Below, piece after piece: positions 22,557 through 40,954 of a DNA stretch of 64,000 nucleotides (the first letter of the stretch is position 1; each line of letters opens with the position of its first letter). The position numbers and the translations under genes are program-made. The notes under the pieces were generated by a model. The model did no database searches. It was not told the origin of the DNA and saw only the letters and a program-made list of their open reading frames with translations. Origin of the DNA: Phyto melanocephala (taxonomy: Eukaryota > Arthropoda > Insecta > Diptera > Rhinophoridae); contig OW799236.1 of NCBI GenBank assembly GCA_941918925.1, positions 78,060,713 through 78,124,712 of the forward strand, in the 5' to 3' direction.

Positions 22557-23290
22557 GGGTAAAATAAATATACTACCATCTGAACCCCTGCGAAATCACT
22601 TTGTTTTATCATAGTTTTTTTAACTTTATTATTGTTTGGAAAACTCTTTAAATTTTGCTTAGAGAACTCTTTACTTAATTTTCTTAATTTAAACAAATTG
22701 AAATATCACTCTATTGTTTTATGTTTTGACGATATTTGCTGTTAGAAAAATCGCTTAACATTAAATAATTGTTTAACAATATTAGTTAGTGGTCATGCTT
22801 ATTTACACAAATATTTGCCAAATGTGAACGTTGCTTTATTTACAAATGCATTTGGTCGCTTTGATGCTGCACGATTTTTCGAAATTAAATAAATCGTGCT
22901 GCAGAAAAATCCCAGTAAAAAAAATGTTTTTTCGGACAAAATTGTTCTCAAAGAAGTGGGTGAATTCATCTTAAGCAAATTAAGCAACATAACGTTTCTC
23001 CTTTATTAAGGTAACGTCAAATTGGCATGGGTCAATGCATTTAATTGTTTTTTTTCCGCCCCCTTTTTTTTATTTTTCTCTAAGAAAAAGCGACTTTAAA
23101 GCAGTGATAGGTAACACATACGATTGCATTTCGCATTTGTGTATGTGAGTTGCACTCTTTTAATCTCACAGCGTACTAAAAGAAATTAATATACATTTTG
23201 CATAGCAATTTCAAAAACAAGCGTCAACACAATCTCTTTTCCTAAAAGCTGATGCGAGACTAATAAAAAGTCAGTAAAGCTTAAACTAGA
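22557..23290. other. AT-rich region, no gene seen
   Basis: No coding or repeat structure beyond A/T tracts. A short gtgctgca hairpin (about 22865-22905) surrounds cgatttttcg-like words. Confidence 0.35.
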
Positions 23291-23293
23291 CGT

Positions 23294-23869
23294 GCCATAA
23301 CCATTCAAAACCAAAATTCAACTGGTTTTATAGTGTGTAAACCCAAGGTACATTTATTCATCAGGTAGTCTTGTTTCATCAGCTGATTATTTTTTTCTTC
23401 ATTTTTTTTTAAATATCAGCTATCAAAGTCTATCAATAAACAACAATTTTTTCTGCTTTCTCATTTATTTCAAAAGTCAAACTTGTATAAAAAAAATATA
23501 AACAAAAAAATTCTCTCCGAACTGCAATTACTGCAAATTCAGTGTGAACTGCATTAGTTTAAATTTAGAAAAACCAAAACAATTTCTTGTGACCAAATTT
23601 TGATAAAAATCTGTGAGCTTACTTTTTCAAAGCACTGTTCGTTAAAATTCTCCCACCAATACGACTGAAAAATATTTTTGGGCATCTATGGACTGAACTC
23701 ATTTTTTTATATATGAAGTTTGGGGGTAAGACGCAAAAACAAAGTCAGCTGGGCTGGCACCACTAACTGTATAAGTGTACCCTGATTGGTTGCAATGGTT
23801 ATGGCTTTGGCGTTATGACATTGTTGATCATAAGTTTTTGTTAAAACAGCTGTTTTGTATGGTTATGGC
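23294..23869. mobile_element. Inverted-repeat element (gccataaccat ends) containing a MITE C fragment
   Basis: The ends gccataaccattcaaaac and, in reverse, gccataaccatacaaaac bound about 575 bp. Within it, 23345-23525 matches MITE C (ttcatcaggtagtcttg, cagctgatta, then ctctccgaactgcaatta) but lacks the right terminal repeat. Confidence 0.45.
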
Positions 23870-24101
23870 GCATGCAAATTAATCTTAAATTGTTGGCATT
23901 GCACTCCCCAGAATAATCTAAAAACGCCAGTTTGTGCATATAACCTGTAAGTGACCAGACTGTAAAGAAAAAATTATTTTTACTTATAAAAAAATTTAAA
24001 GAAAAAGTCGTCCCCGAATCGACGATCGTTAGTTGCAACGGATGAAAAATGTGGTTAGTACTCTAGGGTTAAATATATTGCCTGAGCCTATTTATACATT
24101 T

Positions 24102-24217
24102 AGGGCCGTATTCATAAAAAATATTTTAGGTTTATTAAAGGCTTATTTAACAGATGTAGAGAAATTTGTCAAATAAGCCTTCAATAAACCTAAAATATTT
24201 TGTATAAATACGGCCCT
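24102..24217. mobile_element. MITE E, near-perfect 116-bp hairpin, copy 1
   Basis: Arms of about 47 nt starting agggccgtattcataaaaaa pair with the right half (ending aaatacggccct) with few mismatches, leaving a loop of about 20 nt. Copy 2 is at 25252-25355. Confidence 0.85.
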
Positions 24218-24338
24218 TTGATTCAAAATGTCATGCATCCATTAGTGTATTTCTATGATTCGGTGAAACGATTTGAGCGGACAACTTAAAACTCTTCTTA
24301 CAGCAGTTTTTTTTTTTTAATAAATATTTCTACCAATA

Positions 24339-25216
24339 CAGTGAACTCGCGATAATGTGATCTAATAACAACCATGGTAGTTCATATTTTCGAATATGTT
24401 TATATATTCGATTGTTGAAATTTGTGTACCATATTGCATTGTATTGCTTATCATGATTTCGAAAAAAAATTAACAACATTAATACATTTAAAACTTAAAG
24501 GTTTTTTTTAACGCAAATTTACTTTTAATATTAAATGTTTACCTAAAAAAAACATAAATAAACAAATGCTTGAACTCATTGTAGCTATTTAGTATATTAT
24601 CAAAACAAAAAATAAATATTTTAGTTAAAAAATAAACTGTTATCAGTTTTTGCGTGTTCTTTTGTGCTACGAACTAATTAGTTGCCACCTCCTTAAATTT
24701 CTTCGCCATTTTTTACATCTGTTAGGTCGATGATTTAAGACTCGGTCCACTGCAGTGCTTTGTTGAAGATTATGACAGTTTTATACGGTTTTATTAATAT
24801 TTTGGAAATTTTAATGTTCTTATTTCGCATTGAACAAAATATTTTTTTATATTTAGTGCTGTAACACTTGATCCTTTTTCTAAAAGTTACAAAATTTCCA
24901 ATTTTTCTTTAATTGTTGAAAATCATTAGCTTGTTCTTATTAATCTTTGTTGTATGTTGATAACATGTTGTATATGCGTGATGAGAAACTACTGAATACA
25001 GACCCTCATCAACAAAACTCAAAGGTTTTTATTTTAATTTTTATAAATTAAATAGTCCCAATTGTTAAATAAAAATCAAAAAATGCCAAAATATTTGTTC
25101 ACTATTCAGTGCCAATAAACTTTGTTCACTATATACAGAGTTCATGCAAAGAAATAGGTGTTCATATGTCTGTTTGATTCACTGTATTGGAAGTTCACAT
25201 TATCGAGAGTTCACTG
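24339..25216 (-). mobile_element. pogo/Tigger-like element, degenerate (878 bp)
   Basis: The left end cagtgaactcgcgataatgt and the right end read in reverse (cagtgaactctcgataatgt) are terminal inverted repeats starting CAGT and flanked by TA (24337-24338, 25217-25218), as expected for pogo/Tigger. On the minus strand, weak relics such as GSSVTAL and VLNHRPNRCKKW suggest a decayed CENP-B-type helix-turn-helix region. No intact frame remains. Confidence 0.7.
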
Positions 25217-25251
25217 TAATAGAATACATACATAATTATACTTTTTTTACA

Positions 25252-25355
25252 GCCGTATTCATAAAAAGTATTTTAGATTTATCACAGGCTTATTTGACAG
25301 ATGTTGTACAACAAGCCTTCAATGAATCTAAAATATTTTTTTTCTGAATACGGCA
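25252..25355. mobile_element. MITE E, copy 2
   Basis: It has the same arms as the copy at 24102-24217 (gccgtattcataaaaagtat ... atttttttctgaatacggc), slightly shorter and more diverged. It begins about 35 bp beyond the pogo-like element. Confidence 0.8.
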
Positions 25356-27176
25356 GTTAGTCTTTATGCTAAACAATTATTAATTTAGAAACTTATTTTA
25401 TAAACGATTTTTTATAAAAAAAAAGAATTTATGTGTTAAATTAAAACAGCCACACCTTAAATAATAAAAAACTATAAACAAGTAAATTATTTAAAATATA
25501 AACAAAGTTTATGATTAAACAAAATTAATTCATTAAATCCTAAATTGTTTTACCACTTTTCTTCCTCTTATATAAAAAAAAAACAAATAAATATTAAAAT
25601 CAAAATTATTATAAATAAAATTTATATGAAATATAAAATTGATTTAAGTACATATTTATAAAAAATGCTAAATAAAATTTGATGTTTCAGACCCTAAAAA
25701 CTTGACACAGAATAATGTCAATATGTTAAAAATAAGAAAAAACAAAACCATATAATAAAAACCCTTTAAAATAAATATAATTATTAAAAAAAAAAAACCT
25801 AAAATATGCAACTTTTTTTGTTAAATGTTTATATATATATTTAATAAATTAATTAACTTCTCTTCTAAAAAATAAATTCTATAAATAAATATATACATCT
25901 ACATACATATATACATACATATATTTTATTTAATTTAATTTTTTTGCTATATCAATTAGAATTATTATATATAAAATATATAAAAAAAAATTATTTAAAA
26001 AAAATATTTAAAAGATTTATAATAATTATTTTATATATTTAAATCAATTTAAAACCAATTGAACTTATGTGCATTATTTAGTGGTATGCGGTGTATTTGT
26101 AAAACAATTATATTTAAAAAATAAATAAATAAACAGCAAAAAAACAAAAATTATTATTAATTATTATTATAAATAAATGAAGAAGAAAAAACACAGAACA
26201 AGAACAAGAAATTAATTTAACACAAAACTTTAATAAAATTATATATGTATGTATACATACATAAATACATCTACATCTCTCTCTCTATTATTAAAACTTA
26301 TTTACTAAAACAAAAATTTTCTAATTGTTTAACATTTTTTTTATGTTTGTTTATTATGATTATTATTACGATTACGATTATTATGTGCATTATTAAAAAA
26401 TATAAAAATAAAAATTAAATATAAATATATAAATAAAAATACAACAGAAACATATAAACATAAATTTATAATTTTCGTAGCAAATTACGAAAATTAAATA
26501 TAAATAAACATTGATTTAAAATAAAAAGAAAAATGATATAACAAAACAGAAAATACAATTATACATATATTAAACATTTATTTCAATACAAAAACAATAA
26601 TAAAAACAACCAACAAGAAATATATATATTATATAGTATATATGAACAATATATGATGAATAAATTAATATGGAAATATTATGAATAAAAAAAATGAAAT
26701 GAATTTTATTTAAACTAAAAACACATTAATTGGTGTGTTTTTAGAGGAAAAAATTGTCGGTATGTACCTAAAAATATTATTTAACATTATAACGGTATAG
26801 TATAGAACTTTAAGTTGGCAATAGGTTTTTTTTTGTACCTGGCGGCCATTTTGTCAACTGTCAAGTGATTTATGTTAAGTTTACGCTACCTTCAGTCACA
26901 CACAGCGTTAAATTCGAGAAAGTAGACGTTTCTCAATGCCCAACTTGAGCGAGACATATTTCGACAAGTTATAAACACCAACTCTACTTGGTCTAATCTT
27001 GCCCTTCGCTACTCGTTTGCTTATTGCTGTTATTCTAATCTATTTCAACCCGAAGCAGTGTGGGATACCCTAACTCTATGGTTTTCAAACTTTGCAATTA
27101 AAATTAAAAATAAAAAAAATATGTTGTTTTGTTTGGCATTTCAACATGTATAGATTGACGCCTGAACTACGCTTCC
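25356..27176. other. Very AT-rich region, no gene seen
   Basis: Long A/T tracts and TACA/TATG runs. A moderately GC-richer stretch at 26830-27060 has no open frame or splice signals that I can support. Confidence 0.4.
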
Positions 27177-27325
27177 AGCAGCCTTATTCTGTAACTCGCT
27201 AAAGCTAAATCTCTATCGCTAAAACTCTAAAAATATATTGAATGTTAGACAAAAATGTTTAAATTTATTTTTTAGGGTTTTAGTGATAGAGATTTAGCTA
27301 TAGCGAGTTACAGAATAAGGTTGCA
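27177..27325. mobile_element. MITE F hairpin, with a partial second copy at about 27376-27416
   Basis: The arms gccttattctgtaactcgct and agcgagttacagaataaggt pair over about 60 nt each, including gctaaatctctatcgctaaa. Half an element (ttttagcgatagagatttag) follows 50 bp downstream. Confidence 0.8.
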
Positions 27326-27544
27326 GCGACGTTTACTTGGAGACTCAGGTAACAAAAATATGTAAATATATTTTTTAGAGTTTTAGCGATAGAGATTTAG
27401 CTTTAGCGAGTTACCGGATAAATGCTGCAGGTTGTGCAAATTTATTTTGAAACTCATGGTTCTGTTTGAAAGACGTATCGCTTTTGTTTGAATGAAAACG
27501 TTAATAAACAAAACTGCCGTATTTCGAGTGATGATAATCCACAA

Positions 27545-27885
27545 GTGTAAGTTAAGACACCGTTACATTCAGATAAGCTGGCTGCTTGGTGTGTTTTATG
27601 AGCTGTTGTAATCATTCATCCGTACTTTTTTCAAAACGCTGTATGGTAGAACGTTACGTCAATGGTGACCGCTATAGAGCCACGATTATAGAATTTTTTA
27701 TTCATCAATTGAACCACCTAGATGTGTAGGAGGTGTGGTCACAATTGATTTATTGAAGGAAACGTTTGGTGACCGCATAGTTTCACGTTTCGGACTTTAC
27801 TAAATTATTTTCTGTGGAGATCTGTGAAGTCGCTAGTTTACGCCGATAAGCCCGAAGCGATTGACTACTTGACATTCCTACATTC
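27545..27885 (+). pseudogene. Mariner-type transposase relic, catalytic region
   Basis: Across frames the sequence retains a VNGDRYRAT-like block (around 27655), ALLKETFGDRIVSRF (around 27750) and YFLWRSVKSLVYADKPEAID (around 27800). These correspond to the middle and C-terminal part of the transposase at 32.8-33.7 kb. Frameshifts and stops are numerous. Confidence 0.6.
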
Positions 27886-28048
27886 ATCTTACTTGTTTTT
27901 TGTTTTCTATCCAACCTTAAACAACTTTCGAAATTGGGCGATCGTCCCAGTTTCTACCATAAGGTTTATAAGTTGACATTTTTTTATTACTGCGATTTAA
28001 ATTTTTTGCGTCGACATTTAAATTTTTAATTAAAGTTTTAATAGTTTT

Positions 28049-28269
28049 AGGGCCATTATTACAACATGCCGTTAGTTAAAGGCTGGATTTTGTCGGACCG
28101 ATAAATGGCTTTGCATTATAAAGCAATCACTTATTATTTTTTTATCCATTAAATATTATCATTATTAATAATAATAACAATAAAAAAAATTGAGTTTTAA
28201 TAATTACAGCTATTTATCGGGCACAAAAAATCCTACCTTTAAATAACAGCAAGTTGTAATAATGGCCCT
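28049..28269. mobile_element. MITE D, intact copy
   Basis: The terminal repeats agggccattattacaac and gttgtaataatggccct are exact inverts of 17 bp, followed inward by imperfect pairing blocks (ggattttgtcggaccgataa versus ttatcgggcacaaaaaatcc). A second copy at 55397-56463 is interrupted by repeat A4. Confidence 0.85.
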
Positions 28270-30099
28270 TAATAATAAAATTTATATTTATATTAATAAA
28301 TTAAAACATTAAAACTTAATTGATGTTATTTTATAGCATACAAAATTTCAAATTGTTTCTGAAGAAGTTTTTAATAAAATATTATTAGAATTTTAACCCA
28401 GATAATGATCTACGCTCATTTGTTTTGATTTTACAATATATGTACGTAAAAGATAACTTCGGCAGGACGATATGTTTTCCAATAAATAATTTAAAACTTT
28501 AATATACAAATTATCGCTGATTATATTTTTAAAAATTGAGAGTTCTCAGAATATAGAGAAATCAAATGTAAAAAAAAAACTTAATAATAAACCCTTTGAT
28601 AATGATCTTAAAAAGTAAACCATTCCATACTTACTTAATCCATTAACAGTTAACAATTTTGCAAAAATATATTTGCTGAAAAATACTTTCGGATCAACAA
28701 TGTGAAATGGGATTTTACCCTAAAAAAATATATACAAATTAAATTAAATCAATTCACAACCCCAGTTGTACTTGTATTGTACTTTCGTATGTGTTTACAG
28801 TATTGTATGCTTCTTGTTGGTTATTTCCATTAAAACTTTATGTATAACATAACAATTCCAATTCATATGTTTTTGAAGTGCTGTATTGTATTCATACACG
28901 GTCAGGGAAATCAACTTATTTTGTAATAGAAAATAAAACAATTTCCTCAGTTTTTTTTTTTTTTTTTGCATCCAAAATAATATTTATATCAAGGCATATC
29001 CATAAGGTATATGCAACGGCGAATTGATACAACAAAGCAACTTTTCATGTGATGTTTTATGTCAAGGCCAATTCGTATATCAGGGATGGAAAAGGTGTTT
29101 TTACATATAATATATAATAAAATTTGATTAAAAAAAGGATATAATTGTTTGAAACACATTATTAATGACGCAAAAGCTACAAATATACATAAATTTAGCA
29201 CATTTTTTATCAAAAATGTACATGTAAGTTAATTGTTTAATACAGAATTTAAAATCACATTTCCCTTCCCTGCATTAATAAGGCAAATTCAACCAATTTT
29301 GACAAAATGTTTCACAATCAGCTGGGCTGATAATTTCACCTGTATGAATTCGCCTTGATTTATATAATTTTTTAATTGAAATGTTTGTCATTTTTTTATG
29401 CCATTGTTAAAAAAATATATTAAAAATTGTTTTAAGATATTTGTTGTAGCTCTGCGGACATATTATATAAATTGACGTTTTACAATACAGCTGATACAAC
29501 ATTTTTTTAAAGACGTTACAAAACACAATAAAGGTTGTGAATCGAACAATTATTGGGTTTCAAACTTGATTAAATTTATTTAAAAAAAGAAAATAAACGC
29601 TTTTTTATAATAATCACTTATACAATTAGACTTTTTAAGACAACTACAAAACTACTATAAAAAAGGTCTATATCATCCATCGTATTAAATATTCTTAAAC
29701 ATTAACCGTATTATAAATATTCATACATAAAAAAATTAATAATTAAACAAAAGCAGAAATAAAAAGTTAAAAACATAACGAAAGGATACACTAAACGGAA
29801 AATATGTATAAAAGAAAATTAGCTCAATTAAACACTCTCTGAGATGAGTGTAAAAATAAAAATAAGCAAAAAAAATAGAACAATTTTATAGAACCATAAG
29901 TTGTTTGTTTTTTGTTTGATTGATTATATTATTAATACGTTTTTAAGTTTTAGAAATTAAATCACAACAATAATAAAAGCAAACGTGTAGCAGCGTCAGC
30001 TGATGTTGTCGATGTTGGCCTTGCAACGTCAGCTGTGGCAGCAGCATTCGAATAGATATCTGCCGCAGTGCTTGTGTTACACGTTGCTTGAAGCAAATC
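28270..30099. other. Mostly non-coding; includes the probable 3' UTR of the CCDC28 gene
   Basis: The part nearest 30100 is the likely 3' UTR on the minus strand (a GC-richer stretch at 29985-30099 directly follows the stop codon). The rest is AT-rich. Short aaggc...gcctt fragments at about 29280-29355 are related to MITE L. Confidence 0.4.
29575..29580 (-). terminator. Candidate poly(A) signal of the CCDC28-family gene
   Basis: TTTATT on the plus strand reads AATAAA on the minus strand about 520 nt beyond the stop codon at 30100. It is a plausible 3' end for this transcript, but the region is so AT-rich that other hexamers could serve. This is inference from position only. Confidence 0.2.
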
Positions 30100-36553
<6,454 letters not shown>

Positions 36554-36854
36554 CAGTAGAAACTCGACTCTTGGACATAGGTACTTGCTACTTGTACACC
36601 TCGATTTTTCCGACACGAAATTGTTTTAAGTTAAGTTGTGCGTCTGACACACCAGAGGCTTAGAAGCATATAGGCAGTGCAGTACTGAATAAGCAAGTCT
36701 GAACAAAGCAAACACGTATCGAACATTTCTTTAATATTACATAAAAATGTTAATACTTAAAAGTTTACTGAACGAAATTATGAACCAAAATAAATGTTGT
36801 GCAAAATTGCACCGAGCCCGGTTTTCATTGCAAGTAAGAACCGAGTTTCTACTA
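36554..36854. mobile_element. pogo-like MITE (301 bp)
   Basis: The left end cagtagaaactcgactcttg and the right end in reverse (tagtagaaactcggttctta) are inverted and flanked by TA at 36552-36553 and 36855-36856. There is no transposase. Hexamer (CTAACA)n follows at about 36953-36975. Confidence 0.6.
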
Positions 36855-37256
36855 TATTTTGTTTTTATTTATTTATTATTATTTTTTTTTAATCAGATGT
36901 ATATTGTGAACGTAGACTGTGTATCAAGATATCGACTTGCCTATTAATATATAACACTAACACTAACACTAACACACGTAAGAAAATAGTCTTTGCAATT
37001 AAATTTGGCATATGGGCTAATCCGAAAATTTTTAAACCAAAGACAGAAATTTAAAGTTGCCCAAAATCCAAATGTTTGTTAATGGAATAATAGGATACAT
37101 ATTCAAGCTTTAAAATATATAAGCAATACGGTTTTACAGTGGTTTGTTCAGCAAAACTTTAATTGGCTTAATCTTTGTTTATTTAAGATGAAAATCATAT
37201 TTGTTAGTTATCGAATTATATATTAACAATTTGAACTAAAAATGGGTACACTGTGT

Positions 37257-38668
37257 GTAACGTCCGTGACGGAAAATAGGGTTTTTTAAATTTAACCGAA
37301 TGAATTATAATAATATTGATTTCCATCCAAACTAGCTTTATAAACAGAGTTTTTTATGCACTTTAATGTGATGAAAAAAAAGAAATACCTTTATTACACT
37401 TTTTTTCTTAAATATAAATAACAAAGTGTGTAACGTCCGTAACGGCATGAAAATACCCAAAAATTTTATTTTAAAATTATGAAGTGTTTATAATGGATTT
37501 TCATCTGCTGAATCTGAATCTGGGCTTAAAATTGCTCTAGGTTACCGAGAATCCGAAAAACTTCACCTCAACGTAACTAAAAGTGTGTTTAAATAACATG
37601 CGATCCTCCAATCATCAACTTAAATTGAGATGAAATTCAAATTCTTCTGAAACCTAAAATAATTCCTAAAAATCACTAATTAGTAATTAATAACCATATT
37701 GTAAACCGCAACCCCCATGTCCCCCTTCAAATATTTGGCGGTACGCCTATGCATGCAATGCTTACGTACTGGATTTTCCGTTAGAAATTAGGAATTTTTT
37801 TGCTATTTTGAATGGAAAAGGAGCGGTGGACGGTGTTGGCGCTATTGTTAAGCGAAAAGTTTGGCAACTAGTAAAAGCCAAAAATCTCATCTTAAAAAAC
37901 GCTCGAGATTTTCACAAATTAGCAAAAAAAAATATAAATGGCGTTTTCCTAATTTACGTTGATAAAAATTATGTCAAAACTATATCTGACGAAATATCAA
38001 AAACATGGATAAATGTAAAAAATATTCCAGCTCTTAAATCATATAATTATTTTTCGGGCTTTTCCAATGACAATACTATAAAAGTAGCTCGAACAGCTGG
38101 GTCTATTAAACATAAGATACAATGTTAAACAGTTAAATAAACAAATAAATAAATGCATATAAGCTAATATAAGAGTAGTAAAATATTCTATAATTTTTTT
38201 GTAACTAATAAATTAATAATTACAAAGTTAAAAAGATTTTTAAATACATGAATGTTTTTTATATACACAATTTGGTTTAATGGAAAAGGTGTAACGTCCG
38301 TAACAGACAAAAATTAAGATTTTTGTTTAACGGGACTACTTAGACTTCTTTTCTTGATATCGTCATATATTCCAATTAATTTTTTGTATATGAACTTTTT
38401 TTGTTTATTATCAAAATTAGCTAAAAAAAAAAATGCAAATGCATATAAGCCTCAAAATCGACTTCCATTTTTTGTAACGTCCGTAACGGAACTTTAAGCT
38501 AGCATAACTTTTTTTCAAAAACAGTTAACCTTTAAGTTTAAAACAAGTTTGAAAGTACTCCCAAAGAACTGCATTTTGCAAAAAATTTCTTGAAAATATT
38601 CCAATGTGAACGCCAGCCGTGTCAATCTTAACAAGCAAATTTGCGTGCGAATGTAACGTCCGTAACGC
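37257..38668 (+). repeat. Five dispersed copies of gtaacgtccgtaacgg
   Basis: The motif occurs in the same orientation at 37257-37274 (gtaacgtccgtgacggaa), 37430-37446, 38291-38306 (ending aacaga), 38474-38490 and 38653-38668 (ending aacgca). Each copy is a direct repeat of GTAACG with a 9-bp period (GTAACG-TCC-GTAACG). The sequence between copies shows no other repeated structure that I can see. The copies bracket the orphan ORF at 37808-38128. No other copy was noticed in the window on either strand. Confidence 0.75.
37808..38128 (+). CDS. Orphan ORF resembling a transposon-associated GKGxxDGxGxxxKR protein end
   Basis: The frame is open for 106 codons to TAA at 38126 and carries NGKGAVDGVGAIVKRKVWQL near its start, followed by about 85 Lys/Asn-rich residues (NINGVFLIYVDKNYVKTISD). 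I associate the pattern (H/N)GKGxxDGxG(G/A)xxKR with the C-terminal part of uncharacterised proteins linked to repetitive elements in arthropods and cnidarians; that association is from memory and is uncertain. The first usable start (TTG at 37808) is not ATG, and nothing convincing lies upstream, so this is either a 3' exon or a truncated element. It lies inside the cluster of GTAACGTCCGTAACG motifs (37257-38668). Codon use is AT-rich but the frame reads as protein rather than noise. The function is unknown. Confidence 0.4.
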   Translation: MNGKGAVDGVGAIVKRKVWQLVKAKNLILKNARDFHKLAKKNINGVFLIYVDKNYVKTISDEISKTWINVKNIPALKSYNYFSGFSNDNTIKVARTAGSIKHKIQC

Positions 38669-38946
38669 AGGATTAGCCCATATGCTAAAAGAAAAGTCTT
38701 GTATCTCATCTCATGTGAAGACCCTATGCTATAAGCAAAATTTGTGTTCAGCGATTAGGCATATATTTGGCTTAACGGCATTGTTAATTAACATAATTGC
38801 CGCATATGGAATGAGAACAATCTACAACATACTCTACAGACTCTAAATGTTTAGAAAAATTTACAGTTTGGGGGCGGTTTACACTCTGGTGACTTCATCA
38901 AATTTTATTTTTTTTTTAAATAAAAACTGGTGCTCTAGTTACCGAA

Positions 38947-39170
38947 AACATAATGGAGATCCGATTTAACACCTATAGGTTATTTTCTGTGGGCCTACGT
39001 GAAGTCACTTTGAAACTTTGGAGGCCAACATTGTTCGTCTTATTCATGGAATTCGGCAAGCAGTGTTTGACTAAGTGGCCGACAATTGATCGTTTACAAT
39101 GCGGTTCATCAAGAACCACCGTGGTGACCCAATTCATTTTCAAATGTTAATGTCATGTATTAATCGATAA
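38947..39170 (+). pseudogene. Mariner-type transposase relic, C-terminal region
   Basis: Across frames the sequence reads VIFCGPT then ETLEANIVRLIHGI and AVFDxVADNW then RFIKNHRGDPIHFQ, matching the C-terminal end of mariner transposases (the equivalent of EKVVQNWTLRMDHLNRSRG at 33.56 kb). No open frame spans it. Confidence 0.5.
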
Positions 39171-39188
39171 GAAAAAAATATTTTAAAC

Positions 39189-39527
39189 TAGCGAACCCCC
39201 TGCACACTTCGTAGTGCAATAAAGAAAATAAAAAATCAATTCGAATTCATTTAAATCATTGATAAATTGCTTTTATTGTAATGAATTTAAAAACGAATTG
39301 TATTTCAGTTTTTCAAAATATTAACTCAAATTTGTTCAAATATTTCGAAATGAATGCAGTGTTTACTAAAATGAATATAACTCATGAACCAATACCGTTT
39401 ATACATAAAAACCTTGGTATTAGCGTCACGTTTCATATGAACTTTGCAGAAAAAAAATAGGTTCACGCATTCCAGAGAACATTAATTACTAACACAATGC
39501 AACTTATTTTCTTATATGTATAAAGAT
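39189..39527 (+). mobile_element. Helitron-like short element
   Basis: It begins ctagcgaaccccctgcacac followed by ttcgtagtgcaataaag and ends near cttatatgtataaagat. The opening resembles those at 47265 (actagccaatacccggtgtg) and 59906 (ttagccgcccggtacgtgct). Ends are approximate. Confidence 0.4.
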
Positions 39528-39548
39528 TCCTTTTTTGTGTCAATTAAA

Positions 39549-39720
39549 AATTAATATTTATTTGAACTTTATATTTAAAATCTATTAAAAATCTATTTAA
39601 TTTAGAAAATGTTTAAGGAATTTGAAACAATTTAATTTAATTTAGAAACTGTTTTAGGCATTTAAAAATTATTTACAATAGATTTAAAATATACATAAAG
39701 TTCGAATAAATATTAATTAA
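39549..39720. mobile_element. MITE I hairpin
   Basis: The arms attaatatttatttgaactt and, in reverse, attaatatttattcgaactt pair, and inner atttaaaatctatt blocks pair as well. The Helitron-like segment ends just upstream. Confidence 0.65.
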
Positions 39721-39984
39721 TTATTACTAACACACATGGCACGGTTTTAATGACATTCAGGAATTCAGTATCTATCACCGGACTTATAAATGAAAAATAA
39801 AAATTCAACTTTGTTTTCAATAATTCTAGCCAAAGGATGGATATAGAAAGCATAACAAAAATGTATTAAGAATATGAACATGTAGAAAAATTGAAAATAA
39901 AGACAAATTTGGAGTGATATGTGCTATGATTCCCTGATTCTAATTTCATCAAATTATAACATAAATATTAGTTTTAAACTACAT

Positions 39985-40061
39985 ATGAGTATACTGATAA
40001 AGATTGCTGATAATGAAATCGTAGCTGGTTTCAAAAATGCATTCCACTCGGCTAACATCAA
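39985..40061 (+). repeat. Short dispersed repeat N, copy 1
   Basis: The block gctgataatgaaatcgtagc, then tttcaaaaatgcattccact and cggctaa, recurs at 42733-42810 with about 85% identity by eye and in reverse at about 6891-6951. Confidence 0.7.
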
Positions 40062-40214
40062 TATAATTCTTAAAGTTTATTTTAATTTAATTTGGAAAAT
40101 GTTTTAGGAATTTTAATATAGAATAAATGAACTTGGGCCAGAATAAGGAATATAATTTACAATATATTTACTTTTTTGTGTTATATTTTTTAATTTCAAG
40201 TTCTGTTGGACTTA

Positions 40215-40385
40215 AAAAAAACCAAGAGATTACCAAAATTCTCCATGTTACATGAAAAAGACTAAATTGTGGAGAGCGATAGGAAATTGATAAATTTGGA
40301 TTATCTCTTACACATTCTGCTACTGCATCAATATTATCTTGTGTATGTGCATTTCTTCGTCGTACTGGTACTCTTATATAGTGTA
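40215..40385 (-). pseudogene. Mariner-type transposase relic, N-terminal linker region
   Basis: The minus strand reads VPVRRRNAHTQDNIDAVAEC then VRDNPNLSISYRSPQ and TWRIL. This is the segment between the two helix-turn-helix motifs of mariner-type transposases. The frame continues into unrelated sequence on both sides. Confidence 0.7.
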
Positions 40386-40954
40386 AAGAATATGCACAAT
40401 ACACGAACTAAATAGCACTGACCATAAGTTCTTTTTGAATTTCGGACGAAACATATGAATACATCTCAATAATATTGAAATTTGTATACAATTAAAAAAA
40501 ATTATTCGGTTTTTTTACTATTGATTTAAAAATCATGAAAATGTAATTAATTCACTTTGCAGTACTTCCAAACTTGTTAGCTGGAATATAAATACTACAC
40601 AAATTGATGAAAATTATAAAGCAAAAGAACACAAAACTATAAACAAAACATTAAAGCGAAATTTTTTGTTTTAACAAATCACATAGTTTTTAATTCAACA
40701 GCTGATACAAAGAGTTATCAATAAACTTAATATCATGAACGAACACCAGACACGCCCTCAGAGACTGTAATGAAACATTTACGTATAATATATAGGTAAT
40801 AAGCAAAACCAACACCATTTACAAAAGGTTTCCGATTTAACACTGACCTCCGTTATAATTAACAACATACCAGTGTAAGTTGAGGGAGGCAGCAGGAGGC
40901 CTTTAATAATGTTTAGGCTAATAGGAGAAATTTTAAAGCTAATTAATTTGATAC

